Shown piece after piece: positions 7,316 through 14,613 of a stretch of DNA of 39,272 nucleotides. A model generated the notes under the pieces. The model saw nothing but the letters and a program-made list of their open reading frames with translations. It was not told the DNA's origin and made no database searches. This stretch comes from DATJAJ01 sp035622335 (GTDB lineage Archaea; Thermoproteota; Nitrososphaeria; Nitrososphaerales; Gagatemarchaeaceae). The position numbers were made by a program, and so were the translations under genes. Numbering within the stretch: the first letter of the stretch is position 1; every line of letters begins with the position of its first letter. The stretch lies in assembly GCA_035622335.1 (NCBI GenBank), contig DASPVO010000035.1, positions 1 to 39,272 on the forward strand. The letters run 5' to 3'.

Positions 7316-7349
7316 GATTTGAACCTAAATTGAGATTCCCGGCGACCGC
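7316..7349. repeat. Second tRNA-Gly 3'-end copy
   Basis: CCCGGCGACCGC at 7338-7349 equals 3847-3858 of tRNA-Gly (12 bases) in the same orientation. To its left GATTTGAACCTAAATTGA resembles the element at 11881. It lies 33-66 nt upstream of the helicase start, so it could also contribute promoter sequence. Confidence 0.45.
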
Positions 7350-7371
7350 GTTCCTGATTTCGTACAAATCC

Positions 7372-7941
7372 TTACCTTCGGGACCCGAATCGATTCGCCC
7401 CACCGATTATTCCGAATGTCCCGGGTTCTAGGTAGACGAACGAGCGTATGACCGCGAACGGGTCTTTCGCCCTTGCCACTTTCGCATCCGAGGAGGCCGC
7501 GAGTACTCTTCCCAGGAGCCATACCTCCTGTCCGAAGTCCTTGTGTCCGACCAAGGTGCACTCCAAGTGAGCTCGACACTCGGAGACCAGGGGAGGTTTG
7601 ACCCGTTTCGCCGGCAACGGGGTAAAGCCTGCGCTCTCCACTGAACGCGGATGCGGGAGTTGGCTAACTCGCCAGACTCTTTCCACGAGCTCGACCCCAG
7701 GTATGTTTACGACAAACTCCCGGCTGCGCAGGACGTTCCGCGCTGTCCAGTGCTCTCGATTGCAGTTGAATGCGAGGTGCGGGGGACTGGAAGCGACCAT
7801 GGACGCCCAACACTTCGGGGCGATGTTCGTCGTACCGTCTTCATTGCATGTGGTCACCAACACCACTTGACCAACCAGTGGTGGCGGGTGCCACCCCGTA
7901 GCGCTGCCAGGGAAACCCGGGAGCTCCATTTTTCTTGCCAT
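7372..7941 (-). CDS. Flavin reductase-like FMN-binding split-barrel protein
   Basis: 189 residues. VVLVTTCNEDGTTNIAPKCW followed by PPHLAFNCNREHWTARNV and EFVVNIPG is the canonical N-terminal half of the flavin reductase-like/HpaC barrel that binds FMN or FAD. The second half (FAVIRSFVYLEPGTFGIIGG) is also typical. Such proteins reduce free flavin with NAD(P)H or act as flavin-dependent oxidoreductases. The ATG at 7941 is followed by a second ATG four codons on. No neighbour obviously uses the reduced flavin. A tRNA T-arm-like sequence sits just upstream. Confidence 0.85.
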   Translation of the reverse strand: MARKMELPGFPGSATGWHPPPLVGQVVLVTTCNEDGTTNIAPKCWASMVASSPPHLAFNCNREHWTARNVLRSREFVVNIPGVELVERVWRVSQLPHPRSVESAGFTPLPAKRVKPPLVSECRAHLECTLVGHKDFGQEVWLLGRVLAASSDAKVARAKDPFAVIRSFVYLEPGTFGIIGGANRFGSRR

Positions 7942-7952
7942 TGACGCAGGCT

Positions 7953-7985
7953 CACCACTGCGGAGATTTGAACCCCACTGGCTTC
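7953..7985 (-). other. tRNA T-arm-like sequence in the leader of the flavoprotein gene
   Basis: On the minus strand TGGGG-TTCAAAT-CTCCG forms a T stem and loop with one T-G and one G-T wobble. A matching acceptor and D arm could not be assembled, so this is at most a tRNA remnant. A CTCTC-GAAA-GAGAG hairpin lies upstream near 8010-8025, after the stop of the cyclase gene. Confidence 0.3.
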
Positions 7986-8059
7986 AAGAACCGGCTTTCG
8001 GGCACCTAAGCCTCTCTTTCGAGAGATCTAGAGAGCAGACAGAACTCTCCGAATGAATA

Positions 8060-10006
8060 CTACGCTTTCTGCTGAGGGGGCAGGTCGAGGCCGACTGAAT
8101 TGAGGAGCTGCTTGAAGCGCGGGTCGCCCCTGACTTTGAGGAAGTCGGGTGAGTACATGAGGTCGGTCGCGGGGAGGTAGTGGCCCTTTGTGGAGAAAGC
8201 CATGTATTCGAAGAACCTGTCCACGTCTCCCAGCTTTAGGTAGATGTACCCCGCGAAGATCGACCTGACGTACCCTTGTTCGTGGGTCGCGTCCAGCTTC
8301 GCGATCATCTCCATCGCCTGAGCCCTGTCTCCCTTGAGAGCTGCGATGTATCCGCGAGACAGGTGGGTGAACTCGTTGTTCGGTGCGATCCTCTCAAGGT
8401 TATTCGTCATCTCCTCCGCCTTCTCAAGGTCCCCCTTAGAGGCGTAGTAGTCTGCCATCTGACGGTAGCTGTCGACTGGGGAAAGGTGGAGAGTCTTCCT
8501 CCAGTGCTCGAGTGCCTCCTGATCCCTGCCAGCGTAGAAGTAGGCAAGTCCAAGACGCCTTATTGTGCGGGGAGAAAGCGGGTCCAGCTGATAGGCCATC
8601 TCGGAGTTCGCGACGTAGCTCCCCAGATTGCCCTTCTGTGCTTCGATAGAACCCAGTACCACGTAGGCATCAGCAATGTTTGGATTCAGTTCCAAGCCCC
8701 TCCGCGCCTCCATTTCCTGGGCTGGGAGCGGGTCGTCGGCCATGAAAAACAACTCAGAAAGCAAACAGTGCGCCTCTGCAAGATCGGGGCTGATCTCGAG
8801 GGCCCTCTTCACAGCCGTCTTCCCTCGCGCGAGCGCGTCGGACCAAGGGATGAGTCCTGACGTGCCCATCTGGATGTAGCACCTGGCGATGCCCGCGTAT
8901 GCCCTCGAGAGGGATGGGTCGCGCTCGATGGCCGTCTGGAAGAAACTCAAGGATTGCCTCAGAGGCTCCTCTTCGAGCTCATACATCAGCGCCTGACCTT
9001 GGAGGAAGCTAGTGTATGCCTGGATGTCCGCGGTATGCTTTGGCACTGGGACTGGGATCCTCGTCGCCGGGAGACTAACCGGCACTGACTTTGCAACGCT
9101 ATCCGCGATGTCGCTTTGAATGGCGAAGATGTCGTCCAAGTCCCTGTCGTACTTCTCGGCCCAGAGGTGCTCCTCGGTGTTCACGTCGATGACCTGAACA
9201 GCGACCCTGATTCTGTTGCCAGCCTTTCTGACGCTCCCCTCGACGACCGTGCCGACCCCGAGCTCCTTACCAATCTCGGAGACGCTCTTCTTCTCCTTCT
9301 TGTAGTTCATTACCGACGTCCTCGCAATCACCTTGAGGCCCTTCACCAAGGCGAGACTGCCTATCAGCTCCTCGGTCAGGCCGTCAGCGAAGAGCTCGTC
9401 CTGCGGGTCGAGGCTCATGCTCACGAAGGGGAGCACCGCCACCCTGTCGGCGGGGAGGTTGGAGGGCCTCGAGCTATTCAAGGGCGACTCCCACGGGAGC
9501 TCAACCCTGTAAACGTCTATCGGTACGGCCACGTTCTTCAGCTCGTGAGGGGCCAGCTTCAAGAGCTTGAACGGGACCTTGTTCCTCACCTGGTCGTAGA
9601 CCTGCTCCGAGATGCAGATCTCCCCACCCTTCGCCAGCGGCTCTATCCTGGATGCGATGTTGACTGCGTCGCCGTATACGTCCTGACCGCTCTGAACTAC
9701 ATCGCCGACGTGGATCCCTACCTTCATCTCCAACGCGCCTGCGGACGGCCCCGTCTGATTGTGGATGGCTTCCTGCATCTCCACTGCGCACTCCACGGCC
9801 TCGAGCGCGCTCTCGAACTGGACTAGGAATGCGTCCCCGATGGTCTTGATCTCACGCCCCTTGTGCCTAGGGAAGATTGGACGAATGAGCGACCGGTGCT
9901 GATCAAGGAGCTTGAGGGCGAGTGACTCATCCCTCTGGGATAGAGCCGTGTAGCCCACGAGGTCGGTGAACATGATTGCAGCAAGCCTCCTTTCACCCAA
10001 GGACAA
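8060..10006 (-). CDS. Class III adenylate/guanylate cyclase with TolB_N-like and TPR domains (copy 1)
   Basis: 648 residues. Residues 5-170 form a class III cyclase domain: metal aspartates D15 (FTDLVGYT) and D58 (IKTIGDAF), substrate lysine K54, and GDAVNIASR carrying the transition-state asparagine and arginine. Residues 190-305 match the TolB N-terminal/FlgO-like domain (RVAVLPF...FADGLTEELI...VEGSVRKAGNRIRV). The rest is about eight TPR helices. No membrane segment is seen, so it is probably cytoplasmic and makes cAMP or cGMP in response to a bound partner. TTG start with a TATA-like CTTTATTG about 30 nt upstream. A region near 305-325 is proline/valine-rich and differs from the two paralogues. 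Confidence 0.9.
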   Translation of the reverse strand: MSLGERRLAAIMFTDLVGYTALSQRDESLALKLLDQHRSLIRPIFPRHKGREIKTIGDAFLVQFESALEAVECAVEMQEAIHNQTGPSAGALEMKVGIHVGDVVQSGQDVYGDAVNIASRIEPLAKGGEICISEQVYDQVRNKVPFKLLKLAPHELKNVAVPIDVYRVELPWESPLNSSRPSNLPADRVAVLPFVSMSLDPQDELFADGLTEELIGSLALVKGLKVIARTSVMNYKKEKKSVSEIGKELGVGTVVEGSVRKAGNRIRVAVQVIDVNTEEHLWAEKYDRDLDDIFAIQSDIADSVAKSVPVSLPATRIPVPVPKHTADIQAYTSFLQGQALMYELEEEPLRQSLSFFQTAIERDPSLSRAYAGIARCYIQMGTSGLIPWSDALARGKTAVKRALEISPDLAEAHCLLSELFFMADDPLPAQEMEARRGLELNPNIADAYVVLGSIEAQKGNLGSYVANSEMAYQLDPLSPRTIRRLGLAYFYAGRDQEALEHWRKTLHLSPVDSYRQMADYYASKGDLEKAEEMTNNLERIAPNNEFTHLSRGYIAALKGDRAQAMEMIAKLDATHEQGYVRSIFAGYIYLKLGDVDRFFEYMAFSTKGHYLPATDLMYSPDFLKVRGDPRFKQLLNSVGLDLPPQQKA

Positions 10007-10150
10007 CGTCCAACAGAGAGTAGCCCTTCAATAAAGCCCTTCGGAGTTTATTCAACAGGACGGCGAAAGGCCTTCCCATCAGTGTTTCCGAAGAGTGAGC
10101 ACTCCCATATTCGCGCAGATCCCTAATCACGTCGATAGGGGCTCGGAGAA

Positions 10151-10158
10151 TTTTTATA
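10151..10158 (+). promoter_or_regulatory. TATA box deciding the VOC start
   Basis: TTTTTATA lies inside the longer possible reading frame (GTG at 10095) and about 35 nt before the TTG at 10191. It favours the shorter protein, which also matches the family's natural N-terminus. Confidence 0.5.
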
Positions 10159-10190
10159 GAGAATCCAGTCACTTAGGTTGGCACCGACCA

Positions 10191-10565
10191 TTGGACTTGG
10201 GCCCTTTTTCGATACTGCTAGCCGTCAAAGACCTCGAAGCCTCAAAAAAATTCTACGAGAAGCTCGGATTCACCGCTTTCTCTTCTGACCCGTCAAACAA
10301 GAACTGGCTCGTCATGAAGAATGGCGATGTCGAAATTGGCATCTTTCAAGGTATGTTCGAAAAGAACACTCTCTGCTTCAATCCCGGCGGGAAACTCGGC
10401 AGGCCCCTCTCGCACTTCACCGACGTACGTGAAATACACAGGAGGCTGAAGAATGAAGGAGTCGAGACCAAGGAAGAAGCCGGGTTGACGACCGAGAGCG
10501 GGCCGGCTGGGTTCGTCGTCATCGACCCAGATGGAAACGAAATCCTGTTCGACCAGCACGTCTGA
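10191..10565 (+). CDS. VOC (glyoxalase/bleomycin-resistance) family protein
   Basis: 124 residues from TTG at 10191. GPFSILLAVKDLEASKKFYEKLGF is the classical first VOC beta-alpha module, and GPAGFVVIDPDGNEILFDQH the last, ending in the conserved metal-ligand glutamate. The frame is open back to a GTG at 10095, but those 32 residues do not look like the family and contain the TATA box. VOC proteins carry out metal-dependent lyase, dioxygenase or drug-binding roles; the exact one cannot be assigned. Confidence 0.8.
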   Translation: MDLGPFSILLAVKDLEASKKFYEKLGFTAFSSDPSNKNWLVMKNGDVEIGIFQGMFEKNTLCFNPGGKLGRPLSHFTDVREIHRRLKNEGVETKEEAGLTTESGPAGFVVIDPDGNEILFDQHV

Positions 10566-10594
10566 CGTAAAACAAGTGTACTATCCCCCGAGTC

Positions 10595-11194
10595 CTATTT
10601 CCCTCCTCTAGGAACCCTCTTGACCACGACCCACCTGTGCATCGCGATCTTCCGGGTCTTTCGGAACCCAGCTTTCTCGAACATCCCGAGAGTCCCGCTG
10701 CAGAGGAACGAAGATGACACGTTCTGACCAGTGTAGTCCTCAGGGTACGCCTCGACCGTTCCGCCACCGAGTTGGGCGATCATCTTCAAGGCCTCGCGGA
10801 GGGCTAAGGTCGCAATCCCATTCCCCCGGCGCTCTCGGTCGACGAAGAAGCATGTGATGCGCCAATCGGGGAGCTCCCTTGCTTGCTCTTCGTAGGCCCT
10901 TCGGCTCCGGATATTGGGAAGTTCCTCTGTGGGACCGAATTGGCACCAGCCGACCGCGTAATGGCCGTCAAAGACAAGCGCTGCGTGTGCCTTCCCATTC
11001 CGAACTCGTTCTTCCTTCATAGAGCGATATTTCTTGGAAGGTACCTTTCCGCCTTCTGGGTCGAGGTGGAAGGATATGCACCAGCATCCGCCGAAGATTC
11101 CATTGTGCTTCTCCACGAGTCTAGCGAAGTCAGACCAAGTCTCAGGAGAGAGCGGTTTTGAAGTTAGAGAAGTCACAATCCGCCAACAGCCCAC
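10595..11194 (-). CDS. GNAT-family N-acetyltransferase
   Basis: 199 residues. The acetyl-CoA-binding motif A is visible as ITCFFVDRERRGNGIATLALREAL (an R-R-G-N-G-I pyrophosphate loop), followed by GTVEAYPED and GTLGMFEKAGFRKTRKIAMHRW, the closing strands. The N-terminal GCWCISFH with a K-K-Y-R segment matches a known GNAT subgroup that acts on small molecules or toxins. Start GTG at 11194 agrees with a TATA-like TTCATAAG 26 nt upstream; a second GTG is six codons in. It converges on the VOC gene with 29 nt between stops. Confidence 0.85.
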   Translation of the reverse strand: MGCWRIVTSLTSKPLSPETWSDFARLVEKHNGIFGGCWCISFHLDPEGGKVPSKKYRSMKEERVRNGKAHAALVFDGHYAVGWCQFGPTEELPNIRSRRAYEEQARELPDWRITCFFVDRERRGNGIATLALREALKMIAQLGGGTVEAYPEDYTGQNVSSSFLCSGTLGMFEKAGFRKTRKIAMHRWVVVKRVPRGGK

Positions 11195-11339
11195 TTTCCG
11201 CTAACCATTTTTCACACACTTATGAATCTGGCACGAGCCTACTGAATCCGGAACCATTCTCCGTGCGTTGCATCCCAATCGTCTCGAGGGGCCTTATCAA
11301 AGGAATGCGGGACTCAGGATTCCTGAATCCACGCTGGAT

Positions 11340-11825
11340 TCAGCGGTTGATCTCCACCAGAAGTACCCAGGCATCCGTGATGGCTTTGACGAAGGAGAGC
11401 ACCACCGCTGGGACAAGCCAGTATAGCCCATCCCCTCCAAAAGCTATGGTCGTCGCCCCAGCCACCACGTAAGGTATTGATGCCGCCTGACTCAGAAAGA
11501 TGTTGAACATGTTGGGGGTCCTGTGTTCCTCATCGACCTTCCTGAGGCTCATTATGTCAATCCTAGAGTTGGTCGCCCATGCCACGCTTCCCACAGCGAG
11601 TATCTCTACCCCAAGAATTTGAAAGGGCTGCCCAGGTACAAGGTAGAGTGTGGAGACTATCAGGGCCACCAAGAGGACGGTGATTGCTTGCGCTGCTCTC
11701 TGGGCCAGTCTGGGATACGACAGAATCTTTGCCATGTTTATGGAAACTCCTACGAAGATCAGGCCAGCTAGCGCGGCTGACGCACCAGCCTCTGCCATGA
11801 AGAAACTATCCCAGCTCGTTACCAA
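11340..11825 (-). CDS. Small multi-pass membrane protein
   Basis: 161 residues from TTG at 11825 (MVTSWDSFFMAEAGASAALAG). Four hydrophobic segments of about 20 residues are visible: ASAALAGLIFVGVSINM, ITVLLVALIVSTLYLV, a VEILAVGSVAWA segment and the C-terminal IPYVVAGATTIAF...WLVPAVVLSFV. The family is widespread and uncharacterised. The open frame extends back to 11918, but that part contains the repeat element at 11881 and looks non-coding. Function unknown. Confidence 0.65.
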   Translation of the reverse strand: MVTSWDSFFMAEAGASAALAGLIFVGVSINMAKILSYPRLAQRAAQAITVLLVALIVSTLYLVPGQPFQILGVEILAVGSVAWATNSRIDIMSLRKVDEEHRTPNMFNIFLSQAASIPYVVAGATTIAFGGDGLYWLVPAVVLSFVKAITDAWVLLVEINR

Positions 11826-11880
11826 GCACACTACCTCCGGTTCCGAACAAACAACGCTCCAACACTCGGAGGGGTCAACT

Positions 11881-11914
11881 GATTCGAACTTAAGGTTCAG
11901 GTTGCGGAGTCCGC
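11881..11914. repeat. Palindromic element with tRNA-acceptor-like end
   Basis: GAACTTAAGGTTC is a perfect inverted repeat (GAAC/GTTC), then GGTTGCGG and the second palindrome GCGG-AGT-CCGC. GTTCAGGTTGCGG (11894-11906) is identical to the left part of the copy at 5313. GATTCGAAC at the edge resembles a T loop. It lies upstream of the membrane-protein gene. Confidence 0.45.
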
Positions 11915-12026
11915 GCACATCAATCTCTCGCAGCGCCTCTAGAAGCGAGGATGCCTACGCGGTCCTATCCGCTAAAAATACGAGAGGCAGCGTACAAGAA
12001 GGCTTCAGCTCTTATTTCCCCCGAGC

Positions 12027-12836
12027 CTATGCCTTGCGCAAGAACGCCCTCAAGGTCAGCGGGGCGAACACGAGCACGATGACTATCGAGCCAATGAGCG
12101 AAAGCCAAAAGTCGTTCCCGATGGTTCCTTGGTCGAAGAGCTGCCGTACCGCACTCACCACGTAGGTCAGAGGGTTGACGTTGACAAAGTCTTGGAGCCA
12201 CCACGGGAGCGTCTTCGTCGGGACGAAGGCGCCCGAGAGAAAGCCGAGTGGGAACAAGATAGACGCCGAGATCCCCTGGACTGCCTGCGCCGTCTTCATT
12301 AGGACGCCTAGTAGGGCGAAGACCCAGCTGACGCACCAGGCCGAGAAGACAGCGAGGAGTCCAGCGATGAACGCAGCGTCGGCGCTTATCCACCTGAATC
12401 CGAGCAGGTAGCCCATGACGAACGTGAGCCCGGTAGCGATGGAGTAGCGGAGTATGTCCGCCACCAGCGGTCCCGTGAGAGTCGCCATGCGCGCGATAGG
12501 CATCGACTTGAAACGGTAGAAGACCCCCTTGTCCATGTCCTCGCGGAGTTGGACGCCTGTCGCCATCGACGCAGTCAGCGCGGTCTGGGCTAGGATTCCC
12601 GGGATGATTATGGGTAGGTAGCCCGACACGCTCCCCGAGATCGCCCCTCCGAATAGAAATGCGAACATCAACGTGAAGAGGATGGGCTGGATGGTCACGT
12701 CGAACAGCTGCTGTGGCGTCCTGCGGATCAGAAGCAGGCTTCGATAGGCCATCGTCATTGAATTGCTTATGGTAGTTTGAATCGTCACCCGGTTCTTCAG
12801 CTTCCTCTCGGCTCCCGGGACTATCTGAGAACTCAT
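12027..12836 (-). CDS. ABC-2 type transporter permease, DrrB-like
   Basis: 269 residues with six predicted membrane helices and the features of ABC-2 permeases: FDVTIQPILFTLMFAFLFGG, GVQLREDMDKGVFYRFKSMPI (the connecting helix), and FPLGFLSGAFVPTKTLPWWLQ with NPLTY before the last helix. It is the membrane partner of the ATPase whose stop overlaps its start by 4 nt (ATGA), so the two are translationally coupled. Exporters of this type remove drugs or lipid-like compounds. Regulated with padR. Confidence 0.93.
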   Translation of the reverse strand: MSSQIVPGAERKLKNRVTIQTTISNSMTMAYRSLLLIRRTPQQLFDVTIQPILFTLMFAFLFGGAISGSVSGYLPIIIPGILAQTALTASMATGVQLREDMDKGVFYRFKSMPIARMATLTGPLVADILRYSIATGLTFVMGYLLGFRWISADAAFIAGLLAVFSAWCVSWVFALLGVLMKTAQAVQGISASILFPLGFLSGAFVPTKTLPWWLQDFVNVNPLTYVVSAVRQLFDQGTIGNDFWLSLIGSIVIVLVFAPLTLRAFLRKA

Positions 12837-13831
12837 GCGTCGTTCCCTCCATCGGGGTGTTCCTTTCCGTCCCCGGTCAGGGCTAGAAAGACCTCGTCGA
12901 GGGTCGGGTCTTGCACGCTGACGGTCGCTAGGTGGATCTTCGCATTTCGTAGGGCGACAAGGAGGTCTGTCACTTTGTCAGGGTCAGACATCGGAGCGGT
13001 CACGAGCTGTCCCTCGGGCTGGGAGGCCTTTACATGCAGCACCTCCTCCGCGATTCGCGCCGCCTCCGGCGCGTCCTTCTCGTTCGCGAGCCTGAGGTTC
13101 AGCGTCGCCCTTCCCACGGTGGACTTGAGCTCCCGTGGCGTCCCCTCAGCGACGACACGACCGTGGTCCATGACAGCTATCCTGTCCGCGAGCTGATCTG
13201 CCTCGTCGAGGTACTGCGTGGTCAGCAAAATCGTCGAACCTGTAGCGACCATCCGCCTGATCGACTCCCACATCTGGACCCGGGTGCGCGGATCGAGCCC
13301 AGTCGTGGGCTCGTCGAGGAAGATCAGGGGTGCCTGGATGATGAGACTCGAAGCAAGGTCGAGCCGTCGGCGCATACCTCCCGAGAATTTGTCGAGCGTC
13401 CGATTGGCTGCGTCCTCGAGCCCGAACTCTGTTAGGAGCTCCGCGGCTCTTTTGTTCGCCTGCGACCTGCTGAGGCCGAGGAGCATCCCGAAGATGGTCA
13501 GGTTCTCCGTCGCCGAGAGCCTCTCGTCTACTGCCGCGCTCTGGCCCGTCACGCTGATGAGCTGACGGACCACCTGAGTCTCGCTCGCTACATCGTGCCC
13601 GAATATCTTGGCGCTTCCGCCGTCGGGCTTGAGAAGCGTGGTGAGCATGTTGATGATTGTCGTCTTTCCTGCACCGTTCGGCCCCAGCAGGGCGTAGATG
13701 CATCCGATGGGTATCAAGAGATCGACTCCGTCGACGGCCCTGTTATCGCCGAACAGCTTGACGAGACCTCGGGCTTCGACCGCGAGGTCTCCCTGCTGTG
13801 ACCTTTGGCCTTGGACTGACTGCTGCATCAT
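12833..13831 (-). CDS. ABC transporter ATPase, DrrA-like
   Basis: 332 residues. Walker A is LGPNGAGKTT, the Q loop lies in ISVTGQ, the signature is FSGGMRRRLDLA, Walker B LIFLDEPTTGLD, and the switch histidine is replaced in ILLTTQYLDEAD as is usual for DrrA. The C-terminal 100 residues (LRLANEKDAPEAARIAEEV...VQDPTLDEVFLALTG) are the DrrA-specific regulatory tail. It powers the permease encoded next. Start and stop overlap its neighbours by 4 nt on both sides, indicating one operon with padR. Confidence 0.95.
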   Translation of the reverse strand: MMQQSVQGQRSQQGDLAVEARGLVKLFGDNRAVDGVDLLIPIGCIYALLGPNGAGKTTIINMLTTLLKPDGGSAKIFGHDVASETQVVRQLISVTGQSAAVDERLSATENLTIFGMLLGLSRSQANKRAAELLTEFGLEDAANRTLDKFSGGMRRRLDLASSLIIQAPLIFLDEPTTGLDPRTRVQMWESIRRMVATGSTILLTTQYLDEADQLADRIAVMDHGRVVAEGTPRELKSTVGRATLNLRLANEKDAPEAARIAEEVLHVKASQPEGQLVTAPMSDPDKVTDLLVALRNAKIHLATVSVQDPTLDEVFLALTGDGKEHPDGGNDA

Positions 13832-14349
13832 GTCTGACTCCTCACCGACTTCTCGCCCTTGAGGGCCTCAAGCCTCTTCGAGAGCCTCTCTATCCTCTCC
13901 GCGCACTTCTCAAGGCTCGCGGCGTCTCCCCTCTGCAGGTCCTCGAGGTACGAGGCGTTGCTCTCCATCGCCGAGAGGGCACTCGCCACATCATCGCCGA
14001 CTCCCGAATTCTTGGCAAACTCAGGGGTGAGCTGGAACTTGCCCTCCTGATTCTTCACTATGACCCCTTCTCTCTCGAGCTGCTCGAGCAATGGGTAGAC
14101 CGAGCCGGGGCTCGGTCTGTACCAGCCGTGGCTCATCTCCTGCAGTTTGTTCATAATGTCGACCCCGTTCATGGGCTGCTCCTCGAAGAGTTCGATGATT
14201 TGCGGGCGCAGGAATCCGCGTTGCCCGTACTGCATACGTTGGAAGTGCTGTAGTTGATGGCGCTGGTGCATCCGCTCTAGCTTCTTCTGGAGTCTCTCGC
14301 GTCTTGAACCGTGCTTTCCGTTTTCAGCATCCTGTGTGTTGTTATCCAT
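13828..14349 (-). CDS. PadR-family transcriptional regulator
   Basis: 173 residues. A basic, glutamine-rich N-terminal tail (residues 1-40) is followed by a winged helix: FLRPQIIELFEEQPMNGVDIMNKL and the PSPGSVYPLLEQLEREG recognition helix with wing that defines PadR. The C-terminus is a dimerisation coiled helix. It is the first gene of the padR-drrA-drrB operon and an AT-rich palindrome lies directly before its ATG, so autorepression relieved by the exported compound is likely (known of the family, inferred here). Confidence 0.93.
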   Translation of the reverse strand: MDNNTQDAENGKHGSRRERLQKKLERMHQRHQLQHFQRMQYGQRGFLRPQIIELFEEQPMNGVDIMNKLQEMSHGWYRPSPGSVYPLLEQLEREGVIVKNQEGKFQLTPEFAKNSGVGDDVASALSAMESNASYLEDLQRGDAASLEKCAERIERLSKRLEALKGEKSVRSQT

Positions 14350-14350
14350 A

Positions 14351-14380
14351 TGATATCACGATATCTTATATCAGATATCG
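14351..14380. promoter_or_regulatory. Palindromic PadR operator
   Basis: CGATATCT at 14359-14366 and AGATATCG at 14373-14380 are 8-base inverted arms around a 6-base spacer. The perfect palindrome TGATATCA (14351-14358) lies next to it and CCGATATA follows at 14386. The site starts 2 nt before the padR ATG and covers its probable TATA region, fitting a repressor that blocks transcription-factor binding. Confidence 0.6.
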
Positions 14381-14395
14381 ACTATCCGATATAGG

Positions 14396-14405
14396 GGTAT
14401 AAAAA
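14396..14405 (+). promoter_or_regulatory. Plus-strand TATA box divergent from padR
   Basis: GGTATAAAAAG is the best archaeal TATA match in this region. It is centred 27 nt before the ATG at 14428, placing the start site at or next to that ATG. It may be under the same operator as padR. Confidence 0.55.
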
Positions 14406-14427
14406 GATGCCGGGGGTATTTCCGTAA

Positions 14428-14613
14428 ATGACGCTTCAGTCCTTGGGGGTTGAAACTAAAGTGGATGACGTAGCAATGCGTGATTTCCCGGTTGTCTACG
14501 TGAGAATGAGGAAGGGAGACCGGGCTGAATGTTGCCTGCGCCGGATTGAACGCTTACCTAACGGGCGAAACATAATAACGGTGTGTCTTGTTCGTGACTT
14601 GAAGTTTGTCTGA
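14428..14613 (+). CDS. Small leaderless protein overlapping the cyclase start
   Basis: 61 residues from ATG, positioned exactly for a leaderless transcript from the TATA box at 14396. The stop (TGA 14611-14613) overlaps the TTG start of the second cyclase by 8 nt in another frame, suggesting coupled translation or a leader role. The residues (FPVVYVRMRKGDRAEC, NIITVCLVRDLKFV) do not match a family I know. It might instead be a non-coding leader. Confidence 0.4.
   Translation: MTLQSLGVETKVDDVAMRDFPVVYVRMRKGDRAECCLRRIERLPNGRNIITVCLVRDLKFV

Noticed and set aside
7953..8030. A complete tRNA-Ser or tRNA-Leu gene
   Set aside because: A T-arm-like piece is present, but no acceptor partner, D arm or plausible anticodon stem could be assembled, with or without introns.
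10095..10190. N-terminal extension of the VOC gene from GTG 10095
   Set aside because: It contains the TATA box and does not resemble the family N-terminus.
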